A stretch of DNA of 11,382 nt from an uncultured Haemophilus sp. (GTDB taxonomy: Bacteria > Pseudomonadota > Gammaproteobacteria > Enterobacterales > Pasteurellaceae), in NCBI GenBank assembly GCA_902481695.1, contig CABSXY010000043.1, positions 1-11,382 on the forward strand. The letters run 5' to 3'. How positions within the stretch are numbered: position 1 is the stretch's first letter; every line of letters starts with the position of its first letter. Shown here in pieces: positions 7,339 through 11,382 of the stretch. The notes beneath the pieces are model-generated. The model ran no database searches, had not been told where the DNA came from, and saw only the letters and a program-made list of their open reading frames with translations. The position numbers and the translations under genes are program-made.

Positions 7339-7369
7339 AAAAGTGCGGTTAAATTCGACCGCACTTTTT
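7339..7369. terminator. USS-dyad terminator between rng and MATE gene
   Basis: Two uptake signals in inverse orientation, AAGTGCGGT (7341-7349) and its complement (7358-7366), form an 11-pair stem with an 8-base loop, ending in a T-run on the + strand and, reversed, an A/T-rich arm for the - strand. It lies six bases past the rng stop and eight bases past the MATE gene stop, so it can end both convergent transcripts. Confidence 0.9.
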
Positions 7370-7376
7370 ACTTTAA

Positions 7377-8774
7377 CTATTTCAATCTTTCCAACTGTTG
7401 AATAATCGCTTCATCAGATTGCGATTGGATTTTTCGCATACGCATAAAGAGTAAAGCCGCGGCAATGGTTAATGCAATGATAAACGCAACCCAAAAACCT
7501 TTTGCACCGATGCTTGGAACAATCCAATCCGTGCGGGAAAGAATATAACCAACGGGAATACCCACACCCCAATAGGCAAGTAACGTGATATAAAGGATAA
7601 TTTTGGTATCTTTATAGCCACGTAAAATACCGCTTACTACCACTTGCACCGAATCTGAAAATTGATAAATCGCTGCCATTGCCAATAAACTGCCTGAAAG
7701 GGCAATAACGGTAGCGTTATCGCCTACAATTAATGCAGCGATTTCTGCACTAAATACCCAAATCACCAACGCCAATACACTTGCCGCAATCAAGCCAAGA
7801 ATAATAGCCGCGTGAGCCATAATTTTGGCTTTTTGTGGTGCATGATTACCCAGTTCTTGCGCCACTAAAATGGTAGCAGCCATGGCAATAGACATTGGGA
7901 ACATAAAGGCTACGGCACTGGTGTTTAAGGCAATTTGGTGGCTGGCGACCACATCCGCACCTAATGGGGAAAGTAATAAACTACTTAACGCAAACAGTGA
8001 GACTTCACTGCACAGCGCAATCGCAATAGGCAAGCCAAGTGCGGTCAATTTTTTCAGTGTTTTGATATCTGGCTTTTCAATAATCTTTTCAAAGACTTTC
8101 AAACTACGTTCATTATAGTTTTTGGCCGAATAGGTAATCATCAAGATTGCCATCGCCCAGTTGACAATAGCCGTTGCCACACCACAACCGACACCACCCA
8201 ATGCAGGCGCGCCAAATTTACCGTAAATAAACATATAATTCAGTGGAATATTCAGCATTAACCCCATGAAGGTAATCACCATAGCGGGTTTTGTTTTGGC
8301 AATGCCATCATTCAAACAGCGGAAATTAATCAGCAATAAATAGGCAGGTAAGCCCCACACCATCGCACGCAAATAATTCATCGTCACATCTGCCATGTGG
8401 GCATCCATATTCATAAACTGTAATATGAAATCATTATGATAGATGATGAGCGCAAGGGGAATCATCACTAAAAATGAAATCCAAAGACCTTGTCTCACTT
8501 GGTGAGCAATACGATGGCGCTGCCCTGAACCATTTAAATAGGAAATTGTTGGTGGCAAGGCGAGTAATAATCCTTGCCCGAAAAGTACCAAAGGTAGCCA
8601 AATGGAGGCACCAATACCGACACCGCCAACATCAGCAGAGCTCACGCGCCCCGCCATAATCACATCCACGGTGCCCATGCCAGTTTGAGCTAACTGGGCA
8701 AGACCGATAGGTGTCGCAATTCGGATAAGTTTTTGAATATCAATACGGTATTGAGAAAAAAGACGAGAATTCAT
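7377..8774 (-). CDS. norM: NorM/MdtK-type MATE multidrug efflux protein
   Basis: Inner-membrane antiporter of the multidrug and toxic compound extrusion family, expected to expel cationic drugs or dyes with Na+ or H+ influx. With the ATG at 8774 it has 465 residues (NorM/MdtK usually 455-465) and about 12 hydrophobic segments in two pseudo-symmetric halves. Family marks include the N-terminal RIATPIGLAQLAQTGMGTVD and VIMAGR, GQGLLLALPP, and the second-half repeat LGLPIAIALCSEVSLFALSS. The longer frame to 8852 starts with TTG inside ribE and adds 26 residues without a transporter-like helix, so I rejected it. No Shine-Dalgarno is visible before 8774. An uptake signal sits at about residue 244, encoding LTAL just before the second-half repeat. 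The symbol norM is by similarity; the actual substrates cannot be read from sequence. Confidence 0.9.
   Translation of the reverse strand: MNSRLFSQYRIDIQKLIRIATPIGLAQLAQTGMGTVDVIMAGRVSSADVGGVGIGASIWLPLVLFGQGLLLALPPTISYLNGSGQRHRIAHQVRQGLWISFLVMIPLALIIYHNDFILQFMNMDAHMADVTMNYLRAMVWGLPAYLLLINFRCLNDGIAKTKPAMVITFMGLMLNIPLNYMFIYGKFGAPALGGVGCGVATAIVNWAMAILMITYSAKNYNERSLKVFEKIIEKPDIKTLKKLTALGLPIAIALCSEVSLFALSSLLLSPLGADVVASHQIALNTSAVAFMFPMSIAMAATILVAQELGNHAPQKAKIMAHAAIILGLIAASVLALVIWVFSAEIAALIVGDNATVIALSGSLLAMAAIYQFSDSVQVVVSGILRGYKDTKIILYITLLAYWGVGIPVGYILSRTDWIVPSIGAKGFWVAFIIALTIAAALLFMRMRKIQSQSDEAIIQQLERLK
8037..8045 (+). repeat. DNA uptake signal sequence inside the MATE gene
   Basis: Exact AAGTGCGGT. 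On the coding (-) strand it reads as Thr-Ala-Leu, at the loop between the two halves of the transporter, a region likely to tolerate variation. Confidence 0.9.
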
Positions 8775-8780
8775 AAATTT

Positions 8781-8789
8781 TGCTATAAT
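8781..8789 (+). promoter_or_regulatory. Extended -10 promoter for ribE
   Basis: TGCTATAAT matches the extended -10 consensus TGnTATAAT exactly. Transcription would start near 8796, leaving a leader of about 24 bases before the ribE ATG. No good -35 stands 16-18 bases upstream, which an extended -10 does not need. The leader is far too short for an FMN riboswitch. Confidence 0.7.
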
Positions 8790-8819
8790 ATTGGAAAAAT
8801 TTTTAATGAAGGAATAATA

Positions 8820-9431
8820 ATGTTTACAGGTATTGTACAGGGCATCGCCCAAATTTATGCAATTAAAGACAGCGATAATTTTAGAACACAGATCGTAAAA
8901 TTACCAGCTGAAATGCGAAAAGGCTTAGAAATCGGTGCATCCGTGGCGAATAACGGTGTGTGCTTAACAGTAACTGAAATTCATGACGATCTTGTCAGCT
9001 TTGACTTAATGCAAGAAACCTTGCGCATCACCAATCTCGGTAGCTTAAAAGCAGGGGATTTTGTGAATATCGAACGCGCAATGCAAATGGGCGCAGAAAT
9101 TGGTGGACATATTTTATCCGGTCACGTTTATTGTACTGCAAGCGTTTCACAAATTATCGAAAGCGAAAACAATCGTCAGGTTTGGTTTAAATTACCTAAT
9201 AAAGACGTGATGAAATATATCCTAACAAAAGGATTTATTGCGATTGACGGCATCAGTCTTACTATCGGTGAAGTAAAAGACAGTGAATTCTGCGTGAATT
9301 TAATCCCTGAAACCTTACATAGAACTCTAATCGGCAAACGCCAAATTGGTGATTTAGTGAATATCGAAATTGATCCGCAAACACAAGCGATTGTGGATAC
9401 GGTGGAACGGTATTTAGCAGCTAAAGCTTAA
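8820..9431 (+). CDS. ribE: Riboflavin synthase, alpha chain
   Basis: Catalyses dismutation of two 6,7-dimethyl-8-ribityllumazine molecules into riboflavin and a pyrimidine product that is recycled; last step of vitamin B2 synthesis, in the cytoplasm. The 203-residue protein is made of two lumazine-binding beta-barrel repeats, about 1-95 and 96-195. The hallmark start MFTGIVQG, GVCLTV (46-51, with C48), GGHILSGHV (95-103), GISLTIGEV (144-152) and the LIPETLHRT block (161-169) are all intact. The ATG at 8820 is preceded by AAGGA at ideal spacing; an open stretch upstream to 8733 overlaps the MATE gene and was not used. The gene is called ribC in some E. coli literature and ribE in others. It is a single gene here, away from other rib genes, and is ended by a USS-dyad terminator. 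Confidence 0.96.
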   Translation: MFTGIVQGIAQIYAIKDSDNFRTQIVKLPAEMRKGLEIGASVANNGVCLTVTEIHDDLVSFDLMQETLRITNLGSLKAGDFVNIERAMQMGAEIGGHILSGHVYCTASVSQIIESENNRQVWFKLPNKDVMKYILTKGFIAIDGISLTIGEVKDSEFCVNLIPETLHRTLIGKRQIGDLVNIEIDPQTQAIVDTVERYLAAKA

Positions 9432-9439
9432 TGAGAATG

Positions 9440-9485
9440 AAAAAAGTGCGGTAGAAAACGATGTTATTTTTTACCGCACTTTTTT
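9440..9485. terminator. USS-dyad terminator between ribE and mnmC
   Basis: AAAAAAGTGCGGTA (9440-9453) pairs over 14 perfect pairs with its complement (9472-9485), loop of 18 bases, T-run at the end. Uptake signals occupy 9444-9452 and, inverted, 9473-9481. The right arm overlaps the first two bases of the mnmC stop codon as read on the + strand, so it serves both convergent genes. Confidence 0.9.
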
Positions 9486-11382
9486 ATTTCACGTCCGCTC
9501 CTTTCAACCAGCGTCTAACCCAACTGCGGTTTGGCATTAAGTTATGAATCAGATCTTCACTCATTGGTAAGGGCTCGCCATAAATTAAGGAAGCCAGTGT
9601 TTCCCCTAAAAACGGCGCAGAGGTTAATCCTCGTGAGCCTAATGCGCCGATTAAATAGAGATTAGGGTAGTTTTCGGCTTGTTCTATTGGCTGTTTACAA
9701 CGGCGCAAATTAAACAAATTTTGATATTGTGTTTGCTGAGCTGAAAAATGCGGAACCGCGCCCATCATTGGTGTGAGATCACGTACCGAACAACGTACAC
9801 CGATTCGAGCAAGATTGCCCGACGTATCTACTTCTTTTGTCCAATCTTCAGGGATATTTTGCTGAATTTTTTGTTGGTTTTCTTGTTGTTCAGTTAGGCT
9901 AAATTCACGAGTCGCATTATCACGAACATGACTTGCGCCAATACAATGACTGGCTTTCGCTTGATCTACTGGCGTTAGGTAGCCGTCATAGCACAATACG
10001 GTTTTGAGTTTAAGTAAGTTTTCTGATGTCGGAATTTGGCTCACTTGCCCGCGAACAGGGTAGAGTGGGAGTTTTTGTGTTTGTTCAAAATCAGTGAGTT
10101 TATGCCCGTTTGCCAAAACAACTATTTCATGGTTGAACGTTTTATTTTCAGCTGTGGTGATTTGCCACCCATTTTCTGTTTGCGAAAGTGTGGTTACTTT
10201 TTGTGATGTTTTAATTTGGACGCCTTGTTTTTCTAAAAAGGCAAAAGCATGCTGAACTAACTGACGTGGTGCAAGCCAAGCGCCTTGAGGAATAAAACCA
10301 CCACCAAAAGGTAACGGCAAACCGACTTTTTCGCTTAATTCAGTTTGGCTTAGTGACTGATATAAATCAGAAGGCAAATTCAGCGCAGCGATTTTATTTA
10401 ATTTACTTTCAGCTTTCTCATTGTAAGCACAAAGCGCAATACCACAGAATTCGTGTTCAAATTCGATTTTGTGCTGAATTGCCCATTGTAGGAATTGATG
10501 GTCATAGGCAAAGGCATGAATATAAAAACGAATATTGCGCTCGTTATCATCACTCAGTTGCGGATAAAATGCGCCTTGTTTATTGCCGGATGCATTGAGG
10601 GCAGTTTGCTCATCTTCGCAATAAATCGTAATTTTGGCGCCGCGTTTAAGCAAGGAGATAGCCGTACAAAGAGAAGCAATTCCTCCACCAATAATGGCAA
10701 TATCTTGCTCGTTTAGATTAGCGGGCTGACTATGAAACCAGGGAGCTGAAAGTGCGGTCAGTTTTTCGTACGTTTTTTGACCAGAAAGACATTCCCGTTT
10801 TTTACCAAAGCCTTTGCGTTTCTTAATATTAAAGCCCGCATTTTCTAAGCCTTTTCTGACCGCACTTGCTGCAGTAAAGGTCGCAAAGGTGCCTTGTGGT
10901 TTGGTAAAACGAAACATTTGTTGATAAAGCTGCTCGTTCCACATGTCTGGATTTTTACTTGGCGCAAAACCATCTAAAAACCACGCATCAATTTTACCAT
11001 TTATATAATCGCCCAGTTGTGGCAGATTTTCAGCTACATCGCCAAACCAAAGATCTAACGTGGTTTCATCAAAATGAAAACGATAGCAACCTTGAATAGG
11101 ATTAAGCCAATGCTGTTGTAGATGTTCAGCTAGGTGAGAAAATTGCAGATAGGCTAAATGGGCTTGTTGTAATGCATCAAGTGGCAAAGGGTATTTTTCA
11201 AAAGAGATAAAATAAAGGCGTTTTAAAGGCAAATCTGGGTATTTTTGACGAAATTCACGGAATAGCGTGGTCACCGCAAAGAAATTTAATCCTGTGCCAA
11301 ATCCCGTTTCAGCAATCACAAAGTGGGCTTTTTGGTAATGAATCCAACGTTCCCACAACTGTTTGCCTTCTAAAAACACATA
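9484..11382 (-). CDS. mnmC: MnmC, bifunctional tRNA mnm5s2U34 modification enzyme (5' end missing)
   Basis: Two-domain cytoplasmic enzyme. The C-terminal FAD-dependent domain removes carboxymethyl from cmnm5s2U34, and the N-terminal methyltransferase then makes mnm5s2U34, in tRNAs for Lys, Glu and others. The frame is open at the right edge; 632 residues are visible and about 35-40 N-terminal residues are missing (E. coli MnmC has 668). The visible part begins YVFLEG, matching the segment just before the SAM motif ETGFGTGLNFF. DGFAPSKNPDMW (137-148) completes the methyltransferase. The FAD-binding dinucleotide motif IIGGGIASLCTA starts near 230 and ALGSRGLTSAPFLGE lies near the C-terminus. 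The GTG at 11379 is not the real start, since the homology continues past it. Two uptake signals lie at the domain junction. The enzyme acts after MnmE/MnmG, which are not in the window. Confidence 0.96.
   Translation of the reverse strand, partial: YVFLEGKQLWERWIHYQKAHFVIAETGFGTGLNFFAVTTLFREFRQKYPDLPLKRLYFISFEKYPLPLDALQQAHLAYLQFSHLAEHLQQHWLNPIQGCYRFHFDETTLDLWFGDVAENLPQLGDYINGKIDAWFLDGFAPSKNPDMWNEQLYQQMFRFTKPQGTFATFTAASAVRKGLENAGFNIKKRKGFGKKRECLSGQKTYEKLTALSAPWFHSQPANLNEQDIAIIGGGIASLCTAISLLKRGAKITIYCEDEQTALNASGNKQGAFYPQLSDDNERNIRFYIHAFAYDHQFLQWAIQHKIEFEHEFCGIALCAYNEKAESKLNKIAALNLPSDLYQSLSQTELSEKVGLPLPFGGGFIPQGAWLAPRQLVQHAFAFLEKQGVQIKTSQKVTTLSQTENGWQITTAENKTFNHEIVVLANGHKLTDFEQTQKLPLYPVRGQVSQIPTSENLLKLKTVLCYDGYLTPVDQAKASHCIGASHVRDNATREFSLTEQQENQQKIQQNIPEDWTKEVDTSGNLARIGVRCSVRDLTPMMGAVPHFSAQQTQYQNLFNLRRCKQPIEQAENYPNLYLIGALGSRGLTSAPFLGETLASLIYGEPLPMSEDLIHNLMPNRSWVRRWLKGADVK
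10750..10758 (+). repeat. DNA uptake signal sequence at the mnmC domain junction
   Basis: Exact AAGTGCGGT; the coding strand reads Leu-Thr-Ala-Leu at about residue 208 of the visible fragment, in the linker between the methyltransferase and the FAD-dependent domain. Confidence 0.9.
10859..10867 (-). repeat. DNA uptake signal sequence in the mnmC methyltransferase domain
   Basis: AAGTGCGGT on the - strand, in sense with the gene, encoding Ser-Ala-Val at about residues 172-174. It lies about 100 bases from the oppositely oriented copy at 10750. Confidence 0.9.

Noticed and set aside
8733..8819. Longer N-terminus for riboflavin synthase
   Set aside because: MFTGIVQG is the invariant family start and AAGGA stands just before the ATG at 8820; the extra 29 codons overlap the MATE gene.
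8790..8819. FMN riboswitch before ribE
   Set aside because: The gap to the divergent gene is 45 bases in all, far shorter than an RFN element.
8775..8852. Longer N-terminus for the MATE protein starting at TTG 8852
   Set aside because: It would start inside ribE and add 26 residues with no counterpart in the family; 465 residues is the usual length.
10353..10716. Two overlapping + strand frames of 73-81 codons opposite mnmC
   Set aside because: They are antisense to the conserved FAD domain, lack ribosome sites and have no recognisable domain.

Overview
The window looks like a chromosomal segment of a Pasteurellaceae bacterium, most likely Haemophilus in the broad sense (an H. parainfluenzae-like species would fit, but I cannot name the species from sequence alone). 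The main evidence is eight exact copies of the Haemophilus-type DNA uptake signal AAGTGCGGT on either strand, where chance predicts fewer than one. Two inverted pairs of it form terminators. The conserved proteins all resemble gamma-proteobacterial orthologues.

Layout, left to right. (1) Bases 1-1765, + strand: the 3' part of gcvA (LysR-type regulator, cut by the window edge), overlapping rlmM (23S rRNA C2498 2'-O-methyltransferase). A hairpin follows. (2) Bases 1828-3146, - strand: an AT-rich accessory patch with two solenoid-repeat proteins, one ankyrin and one HEAT. The HEAT protein resembles E. coli YibA, the putative immunity protein next to rhsA. I read the pair as orphan immunity genes of polymorphic-toxin type, with no toxin in the window. 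(3) Bases 3208-5740, - strand: putP (Na+/proline symporter) and cmoB (tRNA cmo5U34 synthesis), coupled through a TAATG stop/start overlap and closed by a hairpin terminator. (4) Bases 5858-7333, + strand: rng (RNase G), divergent from putP. (5) Bases 7377-8774, - strand: a NorM/MdtK-type MATE exporter, convergent with rng across a USS-dyad terminator. (6) Bases 8820-9431, + strand: ribE (riboflavin synthase alpha), divergent from the MATE gene across a 45-base gap holding an extended -10 promoter. (7) Bases 9484-11382, - strand: mnmC, bifunctional mnm5s2U34 tRNA modification enzyme, convergent with ribE across a second USS-dyad terminator and cut at its 5' end by the window edge.

Most of the window is ordinary core genome with an RNA-maturation flavour: RlmM and RNase G act on rRNA, CmoB and MnmC on wobble U34 of tRNA. 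The part that is not ordinary is the 1.4-kb ankyrin/HEAT patch. It has strikingly low G+C, carries no intact uptake signal, is bounded on its cmoB side by a decayed uptake-signal dyad, and contains a stop-free in-frame tail after the HEAT gene plus an imperfect palindrome. I see no RNA genes, CRISPR array, insertion sequence or replication origin. All non-coding gaps are under 130 bases, so no long gene-free stretch exists.
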